DNA from: Planctomycetota bacterium
GTDB lineage: Bacteria > Planctomycetota > Phycisphaerae > Phycisphaerales > Zrk34
Reading direction: 5' to 3'
NCBI GenBank assembly: GCA_016125255.1
Contig: WGMD01000041.1
Coordinates: forward strand, 1-39,101
DNA: 39,101 bases
The notes under the pieces are model-generated. The model searched no databases, had not been told where the DNA came from, and worked only from the letters and a program-made list of their open reading frames with translations. Numbering within the stretch: the first letter of the stretch is position 1; the number at the start of each line of letters is the position of its first letter. The translations under genes were made by a program, and so were the position numbers. Of this stretch, positions 22,960-31,418 are shown piece after piece.

Positions 22960-25224
22960 ATGGCCCTGTTCAAGTCCGACACATCCCGCCGGCGTGAGGT
23001 GCGTAAGAACATTCCGCGCCAAAGGCCCGCCCTGCGCGAGATGATCGGGCGCGGGCAGGTCGTCTGGGGGCTGGGCATCAGCGTCCTGTTCATCGCCGCC
23101 GCCGCCGTCATCGTGATCCAGAGCCGCGCCGAACCAGCCTATGTGCCCGGCGACCTGATCGACCGGCCGGTCGTCGCGCGGGTCAGCTTCAACTCCCTCG
23201 ATCTGGCCGCCACCGCTCAGAAGCGCGACGACGCCCGCCGCACCACCCCCGATGTCTACATGCAGAACAAGGGCTTCCTCGACGAGACGCGCAAGGCCTT
23301 CGCCGCGCTGCCCGATCTGGTCGCCACCGCTGCGAGCGTCCGCGATGTCGAGCCCAAGCTGGTCGAGCGCTACGGTCTGAGCGACGAGATCGTCACCGAA
23401 CTCAAGACGTTCCACATCGAAGGCGGATCGAGCCCGGCCTGGATGGCGATGGTCAGCAATCTCATCGAGCAGCTCAAGCGCACCGCCGTGCTGAGCAACG
23501 AAGACTACCAGATCGAAAAGGTCAACCTTCCGCCGACGATCCGCATTCAGGTGTCCGATGAGCAGTCGCCCTTGGTTTGGGAAGGCGACATGGTCAACGT
23601 GACGGACCCGAAGGATGTGACCAAGGCGGCGGAGCGGCTCGCGTCTTCGTTCCCCGCGTCGCTGCGCACGATCGTCAAGACCTACATGCTCAAAACCGCT
23701 CAGCCGACCTACACCTTCCACCCGCAGCTCACCGAAAAAGCCAAGGACGATGAGGCGGCGAAGGTACAGGACGTCAAGGTCGACTACACCGCCGGCCAGG
23801 TCCTCATCCGCGCCGGCACGACGCTTGACGACAGCGGCTACCGACTCCTTCAACAGCATCTGGCCGCCATTCCGTCACGTCAGCAGTTGCTCAAGCACCT
23901 GGGCTTGTTCGTGCTGGTGACGCTTGTGTCGATCGCACTGATCGGATACGTGATTTCGTTCAAGCCGCGCATCGTCGAGAAACCCATGCGCGGCGCCGCC
24001 CTGGCTGTATTGCTCATCGGCGTTCTCGCGTTGACCTGGGTCAGCCGCGGATTGCCGTCGCAGGTCATGACCACCGCGCCGATCGTGCCCATTCTGCTCA
24101 TGGCCATCATCGTCACGATCGCCTACGACCAGCGCTTCGCCATGGGCATCACCGCGCTGCACGGCCTGCTCATCGGGCTGGCTCTGAATCTGTCCGGCGG
24201 CAACTACCTCGTCATGATGATCGGGGCGCTCGTCGCCATCGTGCAGCTTCGTCAGGTCCGCAACCGCAGCACCCTCGGGCGCGTCGGGTTCATCACCGGA
24301 CTCGTCGTCGCCGCCGGCATCTGGGCCGTCGGACTCAGCGAGCGCAACATGGTCGTCGACGGACTCATCAACGACATCAGCCGCGAGTCCTTCGTCGGGT
24401 TCGTCGGCACGATGCTCGTCTCGTTCGTCGTCCTCGGCACGCTGCCGTTCATCGAGCGGGCGTTCAAGGTGACCACCGCGATGACGCTGCTGGAACTGGG
24501 CGACATGAATCACCCGCTCCTGCGCCGACTCGCACAGGCCGCCCCCGGCACGTTCAACCATTCGCTTCAGGTCGCCACGCTCGCCGAAGCTGCCGCCGAA
24601 TCCGTCGGCGCCAACGGCCTGCTCTGCCGCGTCGGCGCGTACTATCATGACATCGGAAAGATCCACAAGCCGCAGTATTTTGTGGAGAATCAGGCCGGCG
24701 GGCCCTCGCGGCATGACAAGCTGTCGCCCGCCATGTCGCTGCTCATCATCGTGGGCCACGTCAAGGACGGCATCGAAATGGCCCGCGAATACGGCCTGCC
24801 CTCCGTGCTGCACCACTTCATCGAATCGCACCACGGCACGACCCTCGTCGAATACTTCTTCCACGCCGCCCGCAAACAGAAAAGCGAAGGCGAGCAGCCC
24901 GACGAAGTCGAGTTCCGCTACCCCGGCCCCAAGCCCCGTACGCGCGAGGCCGCCATCCTTATGATCTGCGACTGCGTCGAAAGCGCCTGCCGCGCCATGT
25001 CCGAACCGACGGCCGTGCGCATCGAGCAGCTTGTGTCCAAGCTCGTGAGCAAGCGTCTGCTCGACGGGCAGTTCGATCAGTGCGACATCACGCTCGCCGA
25101 GCTTCGCCTCATCGAGCAGTCCGTGACCAAGAGTTTGTGCGCCATCTATCACGGACGCATCAGTTACCCCGCCGAGCGCGAACCAGCGCCCAAGGCCGAC
25201 AAGGAACGCGCCGTCGCCGGCTGA
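22960..25224 (+). CDS. pgpH: PgpH-type membrane HD phosphodiesterase (c-di-AMP)
   Basis: The known family (7TMR-HD, PgpH/YqfF) degrades cyclic di-AMP to pApA. The 754-residue protein has a first membrane segment at about 30-52, an extracytoplasmic domain to about 300 (ending DVKVDYTAGQVLIRAGTTLDD), a block of about seven membrane segments at about 307-510, and the cytoplasmic HD domain. In that domain FNHSLQVATLAEAAAE gives the first His, AYYHDIGKIHKPQYF the His564-Asp565 pair, and VLHHFIESHHGTTLVEYFF the further metal ligands; EAAILMICDCVESACRAM follows. All expected metal ligands seem present, so it should be active. The place between phoH and ybeY is the classical one for this family. The matching cyclase is not in the window. 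Confidence 0.93.
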   Translation: MALFKSDTSRRREVRKNIPRQRPALREMIGRGQVVWGLGISVLFIAAAAVIVIQSRAEPAYVPGDLIDRPVVARVSFNSLDLAATAQKRDDARRTTPDVYMQNKGFLDETRKAFAALPDLVATAASVRDVEPKLVERYGLSDEIVTELKTFHIEGGSSPAWMAMVSNLIEQLKRTAVLSNEDYQIEKVNLPPTIRIQVSDEQSPLVWEGDMVNVTDPKDVTKAAERLASSFPASLRTIVKTYMLKTAQPTYTFHPQLTEKAKDDEAAKVQDVKVDYTAGQVLIRAGTTLDDSGYRLLQQHLAAIPSRQQLLKHLGLFVLVTLVSIALIGYVISFKPRIVEKPMRGAALAVLLIGVLALTWVSRGLPSQVMTTAPIVPILLMAIIVTIAYDQRFAMGITALHGLLIGLALNLSGGNYLVMMIGALVAIVQLRQVRNRSTLGRVGFITGLVVAAGIWAVGLSERNMVVDGLINDISRESFVGFVGTMLVSFVVLGTLPFIERAFKVTTAMTLLELGDMNHPLLRRLAQAAPGTFNHSLQVATLAEAAAESVGANGLLCRVGAYYHDIGKIHKPQYFVENQAGGPSRHDKLSPAMSLLIIVGHVKDGIEMAREYGLPSVLHHFIESHHGTTLVEYFFHAARKQKSEGEQPDEVEFRYPGPKPRTREAAILMICDCVESACRAMSEPTAVRIEQLVSKLVSKRLLDGQFDQCDITLAELRLIEQSVTKSLCAIYHGRISYPAEREPAPKADKERAVAG

Positions 25225-25231
25225 TTTGCCC

Positions 25232-25768
25232 ATGGACTCCGACATACATCCCGAATCGCCCGCTCATTTGCCCAACCCTGGGGAACACATCGGTGAAATC
25301 GACATCGCGCTCGACGTCGACGACGTCCATCCGCCCGACACGGCGTTCCTCGAAGCGATGATCCGCTGCGCGGCGACGATCCTCGGCGTCCGCGAAATCG
25401 ACCTCGGCGTCGTCATCGTCGACGACGACGCCATGGCGCAGATGCACGTCGACTATCTCGACGTCGAAGGCACGACCGATGTGATCACCTTCGACTTGAG
25501 CGACGAGACGGACGATCATGCGGATGCGTGCGTCGAGGGCGAACTGTATCTGTGCCTCGACGAAGCCCGCCGGCGCGCCGCGGCGATGGACCATCCCGTC
25601 GATCACGAATTGCTCCTCTATGCGATTCACGGACTGCTGCACCTGCTTGGTTACGATGACCACGACCCCGCCGATCATGCGAAGATGCACGCCCGCGAGG
25701 ACGAAGTGCTTACCGCGCTGGGCATTGGCGCCGTGTTCGCCCGCCGGGAAGGGGGCGATGCGTCATGA
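25232..25768 (+). CDS. ybeY: Endoribonuclease / rRNA maturation factor YbeY
   Basis: YbeY is a zinc-dependent single-strand RNase involved in 16S rRNA 3' end maturation and ribosome quality control. The 178-residue protein has a disordered N-terminus of about 25 residues longer than usual, then LGVVIVDDDAMAQMHVDYL, GTTDVITFDLSDE and the zinc motif HGLLHLLGYDDHDPADH at about 133-149. The last zinc His of HGxLHLxGYDH appears one place later (GYDDH), a variant also possible in active members. An in-frame TTG at 25226 is an alternative start. Its last four bases overlap the next gene (ATGA). The longer acidic N-terminus is the odd point. Confidence 0.93.
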   Translation: MDSDIHPESPAHLPNPGEHIGEIDIALDVDDVHPPDTAFLEAMIRCAATILGVREIDLGVVIVDDDAMAQMHVDYLDVEGTTDVITFDLSDETDDHADACVEGELYLCLDEARRRAAAMDHPVDHELLLYAIHGLLHLLGYDDHDPADHAKMHAREDEVLTALGIGAVFARREGGDAS

Positions 25769-27060
25769 CCCTCGCGCATTGGATTGCCTTCGTCTCGGTC
25801 GTGATGAGCTGCTTCTATACCGCGAATAATTACGCGCTGCTGGACTTCTCGCGCTCGCGCCTGGCGGCGCTCCTCAAGGCCAGGGGCCGCGAGGCGTGGG
25901 TCGATCATCTGGACGAGTTTCACGATGGGATGATCCTCATCACCGCGCTGATGCGCACGATGGCCAATGTGGCGATTCTGCTGGCGATGATCGCGTGGAT
26001 CACCCCGCCGCAGGAACAGCACACGTGGACGGACCTGGGCGCGGCGGTGGTGGTGGCGGCGGTGCTGATGATGGTGTTCGGCGTGGCGGTGCCGCTGTCG
26101 TGGAGCCGGCACGCCGCTGAGCCGCTGCTGGCGTTTTCCCTGCCGATTCTGCATGTGACCTACGTCCTGCTGCGACCGCTCATGGCCGTGTTGCACGCGT
26201 TCGACCCGCTGGTTCGCCGCCTGCTGGGCGTGCCCGCCAATCTCGATGACGACGCCACCGAAGCCGAGCAGGAAATCCTCGACGCGGTGAGCGAAGGCGA
26301 GAAGTCCGGCCTCGTCGACGAAGAGCAGAAGGAAATGATCGAAGCCGTCGTGGAGTTCCCGACGACGACCGTCGAGCAGATCATGACCCCGCGCATCGCC
26401 ATCGAAGGCGTCAGCGCCGACGCCACCCTCGCCGACATCAAGGCCTTCGTCTCTGAAGCCGGCCACTCCCGCGTGCCGGTGTACGAAGGCGACCTCGATC
26501 ACATCGTCGGCATCCTGTATGTCAAGGACCTGATCCCGCTCTTGGGCGCCGCCACCGCCGAGTCGTTCAACCTCCGCAAAATGCTGCGCGAAGCCGTGTT
26601 CGTCCCCGAGTCCAAACCGCTGCGCGATCTGCTGGGCCAGTTCAAGGCGTCGAAAGTGCATCTGGCGATGGTGCTCGACGAATACGGCGGAACCGCCGGG
26701 CTCGTCACCATCGAAGACGTCATCGAGGAAATCGTCGGCGAAATCCACGATGAGCACGAACCCGTCGACGAGGAAATGCCCGCCATCGAACGCGTCGACC
26801 CGACCGTCTTCGAAGTTGACGGCCGCGTCCGCATCGACGATGTCAACGATGAACTGCAAGTGAGCATCCCCGAAGACGAAGACTACGACACCATCGGCGG
26901 TTTCGTCTTCGCCACCCTCGGCCGCATCCCCGACATGGGCGAGTCCTTCGACTACGACAACCTGCGCATCACCATCAGTGAGGCCGAGAAAACGCGCGTC
27001 GCGAAGGTGAAGATCGAAGTCCTCGACCGCACCGAACAGCCGTCGGAAGCGACGGAGTGA
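25765..27060 (+). CDS. CorC/HlyC-type membrane protein (CNNM-CBS-CorC)
   Basis: The 431-residue protein has an N-terminal CNNM (DUF21) region with about three to four membrane segments in the first 140 residues. A CBS pair follows at about 205-330 ([44 protein letters not shown] quoted in part, [33 protein letters not shown]). The C-terminal CorC/HlyC domain is at about 345-425 ([20 protein letters not shown]). The family is linked to magnesium and cobalt homeostasis. The linkage to ybeY with an ATGA overlap is the classical arrangement. The membrane part seems a little short and starts with [18 protein letters not shown]. Confidence 0.92.
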   Translation: MTLAHWIAFVSVVMSCFYTANNYALLDFSRSRLAALLKARGREAWVDHLDEFHDGMILITALMRTMANVAILLAMIAWITPPQEQHTWTDLGAAVVVAAVLMMVFGVAVPLSWSRHAAEPLLAFSLPILHVTYVLLRPLMAVLHAFDPLVRRLLGVPANLDDDATEAEQEILDAVSEGEKSGLVDEEQKEMIEAVVEFPTTTVEQIMTPRIAIEGVSADATLADIKAFVSEAGHSRVPVYEGDLDHIVGILYVKDLIPLLGAATAESFNLRKMLREAVFVPESKPLRDLLGQFKASKVHLAMVLDEYGGTAGLVTIEDVIEEIVGEIHDEHEPVDEEMPAIERVDPTVFEVDGRVRIDDVNDELQVSIPEDEDYDTIGGFVFATLGRIPDMGESFDYDNLRITISEAEKTRVAKVKIEVLDRTEQPSEATE

Positions 27061-27092
27061 TTTCGAAAAGTCAGTGACCTGCAAGGCGAATC

Positions 27093-27120
27093 TGTGGCAC
27101 AGCCGCCCTCGGCTGTGCTA
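27093..27120 (+). repeat. GGCACAGCCG palindromic repeat, perfect copy
   Basis: GCACAGCCG (27097-27105) and CGGCTGTGC (27110-27118) form a perfect 9-bp stem around CCCT. It lies in the 136-base gap before cysS, and a degenerate copy sits at 7650-7674 in inverted orientation. There is no U-tract after it, so it is a repeat and not a standard terminator. An apparent upstream extension of cysS would translate it, which argues against that extension. Confidence 0.7.
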
Positions 27121-27180
27121 CCGCGTCGATGCGGACGAAGTTCCGAAGATGGAGCGCTTTCGATCTTGTGCCATTCCCTG

Positions 27181-27186
27181 TAAAAT
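27181..27186 (+). promoter_or_regulatory. Candidate -10 element of cysS
   Basis: TAAAAT ends ten bases before the cysS ATG at 27197, predicting a leader of only about four bases. No Shine-Dalgarno is present. The -35 region (27158-27163) is weak. Confidence 0.3.
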
Positions 27187-27196
27187 CCGCCGCTCG

Positions 27197-28648
27197 ATGA
27201 GCATTCGACTTTACAACACGTATTCGCACGGGATCGAGGAGTTTAAGCCGCTGACGCCGCGGGTGGTGAGGATGTACCACTGTGGGCCGACGGTGTATGA
27301 CTACGCGCACATCGGCAACTTCCGCGCGTTCGTGCTGGCCGATCTGCTTCGGCGGTTTTTCGAGTTCAGCGGGTACGAAGTCCATCAGGTGATGAACATC
27401 ACCGACGTGGGCCACATGACCGAGGACACGCTCGCCGACGGCGGCGGGCTCGACAAGATGGAGTTGGCGGCCCAGCGCCTCAAGGCGGCGAAAAAGCAGG
27501 GCGTCGCGCAGGTCGAGAACCCCGATGACCCATACCAGGTGGCCAAGTTCTTCACCGATGCGTTTCTCGAAGACGCGCGGGCGCTGCGGCTCAAGATCGC
27601 CGACGAAGAGCAGAACCACATGCCGCGCGCGACGGCGCATGTCACGCAGATGATCGCGCTCATCGAGAAGCTCATCGCCGCCGGTCACGCCTACGTCGGG
27701 GCCGATGGCGCGGTGTATTACGATGTGACGAGCTTCCCCGGCTACGGACAGCTATCGGGCAACACGGTCGAGAAGCTCAACGTCGGCGCCGGCGGGCGCA
27801 TCAGTGCGAGCGATCAGGCGACGAAGCGGAATCCGAACGATTTTCTGCTGTGGAAACCCGACGCGAAGCACATCATGAAATGGCCCAGCCCGTGGGGCGA
27901 GGGGTATCCGGGGTGGCACATCGAATGTTCGGCGATGGCGATGAGCGTGCATGGCGTGCCGACGCTCGACATCCACACCGGCGGCGAGGACAACATTTTT
28001 CCGCATCACGAATGCGAGATCGCCCAGTCCACCGGCGCGACGGGCGAGCCGTTCGCGCGGTACTGGATGCACACGCGCTTCCTGCTCGTCGAAGGCGAGA
28101 AGATGTCCAAGAGCAAGGGCAACTTCTTCACCGCCCGCGACCTGTTCGCCAAAGGCGTCGATCCGGCGGCACTGCGGCTGGAACTGATGCGAACGCATTA
28201 CCGGTCGAACATGAACTTCACCATGAAGGGGCTCGAAGATTCGCAGCGCATGATTGAGCGGTGGCGCAGCGCAGCGGGGAACAAGGATGCTAAGCCGCAA
28301 GCGGCAGGGGAGAGCGAAGTCGAGCGCGAGTTCATGGCGGCGCTGTCGGATGACTTGAACATTTCGGGGGCGCTGGGGGCGCTGAACAAGTGGCTCAACA
28401 CGGGGCCGAGTGATGTGTCGCCGTTGGTGCGGTTGGATGCGATTCTGGGCGTGCTTGAGAGTGCTAAGTCGCAAGCGGCATCAGATGGCGCGGAGATCGA
28501 CGCCAAGTGCAAGGCGATTGACGCGGCGCGGGCGGCAAAGGACTACGCGACGTCCGACCGGCTGCGCGACGAGCTGGCGGCGATGGGCATCGAAGTGCAG
28601 ATCAGCAAGGACGGCACGAAGTGGCGGCGGAAGATGCAGCTTGATTGA
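27197..28648 (+). CDS. cysS: Cysteinyl-tRNA synthetase
   Basis: The enzyme charges tRNA-Cys in the cytoplasm. The 483-residue class I synthetase has [20 protein letters not shown] (20 residues; zinc ligand Cys29 and HIGN at 38-41), [10 protein letters not shown] and [10 protein letters not shown] with the other zinc ligands, and the KMSKS loop at 302-306 ([12 protein letters not shown]). The C-terminal helical part ends [14 protein letters not shown] as in the family. Two copies of an 18-bp repeat lie in frame, at residues about 365-370 (AKPQAA) and 423-428 (AKSQAA), between helices of the C-terminal region. I chose the ATG at 27197 because the frame upstream only translates a non-coding palindromic repeat. 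Confidence 0.96.
   Translation: MSIRLYNTYSHGIEEFKPLTPRVVRMYHCGPTVYDYAHIGNFRAFVLADLLRRFFEFSGYEVHQVMNITDVGHMTEDTLADGGGLDKMELAAQRLKAAKKQGVAQVENPDDPYQVAKFFTDAFLEDARALRLKIADEEQNHMPRATAHVTQMIALIEKLIAAGHAYVGADGAVYYDVTSFPGYGQLSGNTVEKLNVGAGGRISASDQATKRNPNDFLLWKPDAKHIMKWPSPWGEGYPGWHIECSAMAMSVHGVPTLDIHTGGEDNIFPHHECEIAQSTGATGEPFARYWMHTRFLLVEGEKMSKSKGNFFTARDLFAKGVDPAALRLELMRTHYRSNMNFTMKGLEDSQRMIERWRSAAGNKDAKPQAAGESEVEREFMAALSDDLNISGALGALNKWLNTGPSDVSPLVRLDAILGVLESAKSQAASDGAEIDAKCKAIDAARAAKDYATSDRLRDELAAMGIEVQISKDGTKWRRKMQLD
28288..28305 (+). repeat. 18-bp dispersed repeat, copy 2 (inside cysS)
   Basis: TGCTAAGCCGCAAGCGGC is in frame inside cysS and encodes about six residues (AKPQAA). GCCGC-AA-GCGGC is a perfect 5-bp stem. 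Same orientation as the copies at 20144 and 28462. Confidence 0.75.
28462..28479 (+). repeat. 18-bp dispersed repeat, copy 3 (inside cysS)
   Basis: TGCTAAGTCGCAAGCGGC lies 174 bases after copy 2, a multiple of three, in the same reading frame, and encodes AKSQAA. It is preceded by GAGAG as in the intergenic copy at 20144. Confidence 0.75.
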
Positions 28649-28670
28649 CCGGGAAAATGCGGGTTTTTGC

Positions 28671-28699
28671 TTGCGTCGTCGTCGGGACATGGTGACAAT
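28671..28699 (+). promoter_or_regulatory. Candidate promoter of the metalloprotease gene (leaderless)
   Basis: TTGCGT (28671-28676), a 17-base spacer and GACAAT (28694-28699) are followed by six bases (ATCGCC) and the ATG at 28706. The predicted first base of the mRNA is the A of the start codon. Confidence 0.4.
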
Positions 28700-28705
28700 A
28701 TCGCC

Positions 28706-29944
28706 ATGAGAAAAGGTCAATTCATCGGCGTACTCGCGTTGCTGGTCGCTATCTTCGGCGGCGAAGCGCGGGCTTTGAACATCGTGTTCGACTACTCGTT
28801 CGACACGAACGGGTTCTTTGATGAGGCGGCACATCCGGGGCGGCGGGCGACGTTGGAGGCGGCGGCGCAGTGGTATGTGCCGTTTCTGGATGACCTTCAG
28901 CGGATCGAGCCGTCGTCGAGCGCATCGCCGAGCGATGTTGATCCGTCGGTGGGGCCGTTCGATGTCTGGGAGGCGCGGTTCGCGAATCCGGCGACGGGGG
29001 CGACGCAGGGCGTGGCGGGACTGGTGGTGCCGGAGAAGACGGTGATCGTGTATGCGGGCGGTCGGAATCTGCCGGACTCGGTGCTGGGGCGCGGCGGGTT
29101 CGGGACGGCCTTTCGCTTTCTGGTCGAGCCATGGAACACGCTGGTCACGACGCGCGGGCAGGGCGACACGCAGGGGGCCGACGCGGTGGACTTCGGGCCA
29201 TGGGGCGGATCGATCGCGTTTGACAGTTTCGATGAAGAGACCAATGCGGAGCGCGTGTGGCACACCGGCCTGAGCGATCCGCTGGTCGACGAATACGACC
29301 TGCTCTCGGTGGCGATTCACGAACTGGGGCATCTGTTCGGATTCGGGTCGGCGGACTCATTCAAGGCGCTGGCCACCACCGATCACAAATTCACCGGCGA
29401 TGCCGCCACGGCAGCCAACGGCGGGACCCAGCCGTCGCTGTTCACCGACAACGGACACTGGGCGGAAGGCACGATGAGCGAGGTCAACGGGATCACGCAG
29501 GAGACGGCGATGGACCCGTCGCTGAACATCGTCAACGGCGTGAGCGATCGAAAGTATCTGACCGACCTGGACTATGCGGCTTTCCGCGATCTGGGATGGC
29601 ACATCTCGCTGCCCGGCGACGCCAACACCGATGGCGCGGTCGACATCTCCGATCTGGTCCTGCTGGCCCAGTCGTTCGGGCTCAGCGGCAACGTCGGCTG
29701 GCTCAACGGGGATTTCAACCATGACGGCGCGGTCGATATTTCCGATCTGGTGCTGCTGGCCAAGAGCTTCGGGCTCTCTGGCGAAGTTCAGTTCAGCACG
29801 CCCGCTGATCTATTGGCGCTATTGACCACATTGCCGACGCCGGAGCCGGGCATGGGCATGATCGGTCTGATGGTGTTCAATGCGGCGCTGATGCGGCGGC
29901 GTCGAATCACTTGCCGAGGAAGTTCTCGATCTGCTGACGCTTGA
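28706..29944 (+). CDS. Exported zinc metalloprotease-like protein with dockerin and PEP-CTERM-like tail
   Basis: The 412-residue protein has a signal peptide at about 1-24 (MRKGQFIGVLALLVAIFGG). The catalytic-type domain contains VAIHELGHLFGFGS, a gluzincin/metzincin-like HExxH with the glycine three places on; the later loop DNGHWAEGTM...AMDPSL resembles the region that supplies further ligands in exported PEP-CTERM-linked proteases. Two dockerin-type calcium loops follow, GDANTDGAVDISDLVLLAQS and GDFNHDGAVDISDLVLLAKS, nearly identical. The end is TPEPGMG, a hydrophobic stretch and MRRRR, the layout of a PEP-CTERM sorting signal. Another twelve residues follow the arginines, an unusual extension. 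The 3' end overlaps the next, convergent gene by 38 bases. Confidence 0.85.
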   Translation: MRKGQFIGVLALLVAIFGGEARALNIVFDYSFDTNGFFDEAAHPGRRATLEAAAQWYVPFLDDLQRIEPSSSASPSDVDPSVGPFDVWEARFANPATGATQGVAGLVVPEKTVIVYAGGRNLPDSVLGRGGFGTAFRFLVEPWNTLVTTRGQGDTQGADAVDFGPWGGSIAFDSFDEETNAERVWHTGLSDPLVDEYDLLSVAIHELGHLFGFGSADSFKALATTDHKFTGDAATAANGGTQPSLFTDNGHWAEGTMSEVNGITQETAMDPSLNIVNGVSDRKYLTDLDYAAFRDLGWHISLPGDANTDGAVDISDLVLLAQSFGLSGNVGWLNGDFNHDGAVDISDLVLLAKSFGLSGEVQFSTPADLLALLTTLPTPEPGMGMIGLMVFNAALMRRRRITCRGSSRSADA

Positions 29945-31346
29945 GCTTTTCCTGCACCTGCTGAATCGAATCATTGAGCCCGTCGGCCTTGACGCCCGGC
30001 GGGAGCTTGGCCTTGATCTCATTAAGCTTGTCGAGCGCGAGCTGGTACTTGCCCGCCGCGTCGAGAGCGACGGCGTCGTTCATCATGGCGTTGAGCTCGG
30101 CGATCTGCTGCGGTGTGGCGTCGACGCTGGTGTTGCCGTCGGACGCGATGCCGAAAAAGGTGATCGGCTTGTCGGGCTTCGCAATTGGTGCGGGCTTGGG
30201 CGTCGACACGGGCGCTGGCGTCGGCGTAGGATCGGGCGCGACCGGCGTGGTGTCGGTGATCTCGACGGGCTTGGGTTTGGGTTTGTGCTTGGGTTTGTCG
30301 TCGGGCGGCGTTGTCGTCGAGGCGGTGGTGCTGCCGGCGGGGGTCTTGGTGGTCGCAGCGGGGGTGGTGGTGCTGCTGGACGAGCCGGGTGTGGTGGAGG
30401 GGGCAGGGGTGGGGCGGGGGGCGTTGGTGTCGGGCTCGTTCTGGTGCAGGAGAACCCAGCCGGCGAAGACGATGATGAGCACGACATTCATGCCGACCAG
30501 CGCCCAGATCATGCTGTTGCCCGATCGTTCGGCCTGTTCGTAACCGCCGGCGTCATTGATCGCATCGGGCGTCGAGCGGCCGGTCATCCAGTCCATCGCA
30601 TCGGCGCTCGAAGCGGACGCGCCGGCGGCCGGTGCGGCGGCGGCGGGCTGGGAGGAGCCGAAGTCGCGCGAGAGGAGCGGGGGCAGCGACGAACCGGACG
30701 AAGCGGACGCCGGGGCGACGGCGGTCGAGGTCGTGGCGATGACCCGGGCGCGTGCGGGGGCGGCGTGGGTGGACACATCGGGACCGCCGCTGGGGGCCAT
30801 GAACATGCTCGGCCGTTCGACCGGCTTGGCGGGGGCGGGCGTCGCAGCCGCGGCGAGTGCGGCTTGTTCCGCGGCGCGGGCCTTTTCGACTTCGATGAAC
30901 ACGCCCGGGTCCTCGGGGTCGATGCCGAGTTTCTGCCGATCATTGGGCATCGGAAAATGCGAGTGACAATTGGGGCATGACTTGACGTTTTGCCCGTCGA
31001 AGCGTTCGCCGCAGTTATGACAGAATCCAAGGAGATTGGCGATGCCGGGGACGTTGCGTGCGACGGACCAGAATTGTTTAGTCGTTGGGCCGCGGAGGAT
31101 GGTGTTGGGCGTGACCTTGCCGCGCTGGATCTGCTTGACGAGGACTTCGTAGGTGCAGCCGGGTCGGAAGGGGTTGTCCGAGTCGCGGATGAACCAGGGA
31201 CCCATGTGCTGCTGCGTCACCTTGCGGGACAGCGGATCAAAGAATCCGCCGCAGCCGGTGCATCGTTCGGCCGGGCCGGGGTTCACGTGACCGCAATACG
31301 GACAGAGAATGATTTTACGTTCGTTGGACAAGCGTTCGCTCTCCAT
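29907..31346 (-). CDS. Zinc-ribbon / GYF-like membrane protein with Pro/Thr-rich linker
   Basis: I recognise no named protein. The 479 residues hold a zinc ribbon at about 15-35 (CPYCGHVNPGPAERCTGCGG) and a GYF-2-like stretch at about 48-100 (GPWFIRDSDNPFRPGCTYEVL; KVTPNTILRGPTTKQFW). A second ribbon is at about 109-127 (FCHNCGERFDGQNVKSCPNC). A disordered Ala/Ser/Pro region follows, then one membrane segment at about 283-304 (MIWALVGMNVVLIIVFAGWVLL) and a Thr/Pro/Lys-rich linker of about 110 residues. The end is a small helical domain (QQIAELNAMMNDAVALDAAG) that looks TPR-like. The two Cys clusters face the cytoplasm if the N-terminus is inside. It converges on the metalloprotease gene with a 38-base overlap. 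Confidence 0.82.
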   Translation of the reverse strand: MESERLSNERKIILCPYCGHVNPGPAERCTGCGGFFDPLSRKVTQQHMGPWFIRDSDNPFRPGCTYEVLVKQIQRGKVTPNTILRGPTTKQFWSVARNVPGIANLLGFCHNCGERFDGQNVKSCPNCHSHFPMPNDRQKLGIDPEDPGVFIEVEKARAAEQAALAAAATPAPAKPVERPSMFMAPSGGPDVSTHAAPARARVIATTSTAVAPASASSGSSLPPLLSRDFGSSQPAAAAPAAGASASSADAMDWMTGRSTPDAINDAGGYEQAERSGNSMIWALVGMNVVLIIVFAGWVLLHQNEPDTNAPRPTPAPSTTPGSSSSTTTPAATTKTPAGSTTASTTTPPDDKPKHKPKPKPVEITDTTPVAPDPTPTPAPVSTPKPAPIAKPDKPITFFGIASDGNTSVDATPQQIAELNAMMNDAVALDAAGKYQLALDKLNEIKAKLPPGVKADGLNDSIQQVQEKLKRQQIENFLGK

Positions 31347-31383
31347 GCCCCGGAATGGGTCGGCGGCGTTGCGTCAGTTTACA

Positions 31384-31412
31384 TTGACATCGGCCGTGTG
31401 CAATTCTAGGTT
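31384..31412 (+). promoter_or_regulatory. Promoter of the parvulin-like lipoprotein gene (leaderless)
   Basis: A consensus TTGACA (31384-31389) is 17 bases from TAGGTT (31407-31412), and six bases later comes the ATG at 31419. This is the clearest case of the leaderless layout in the window. There is no Shine-Dalgarno. Confidence 0.5.
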
Positions 31413-31418
31413 GATGCC

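Noticed and set aside
23875-25245. Minus-strand open frame of 456 codons opposite pgpH
   Set aside because: Composition is His/Asp/Glu/Gly-rich without any hydrophobic core, typical of the antisense of a membrane gene. pgpH on the other strand has all family motifs.
25675-27084. Minus-strand open frame of 469 codons opposite the CorC-like gene
   Set aside because: Same reason: antisense shadow with no domain pattern and no start signal.
27074-27196. N-terminal extension of cysS
   Set aside because: It would translate the GCACAGCCG palindromic repeat and a probable promoter. The family N-terminus begins at 27197.
28655-28671. GGGTTTTTGC after cysS as a terminator
   Set aside because: The preceding bases do not form a stem of useful length with the G-run.
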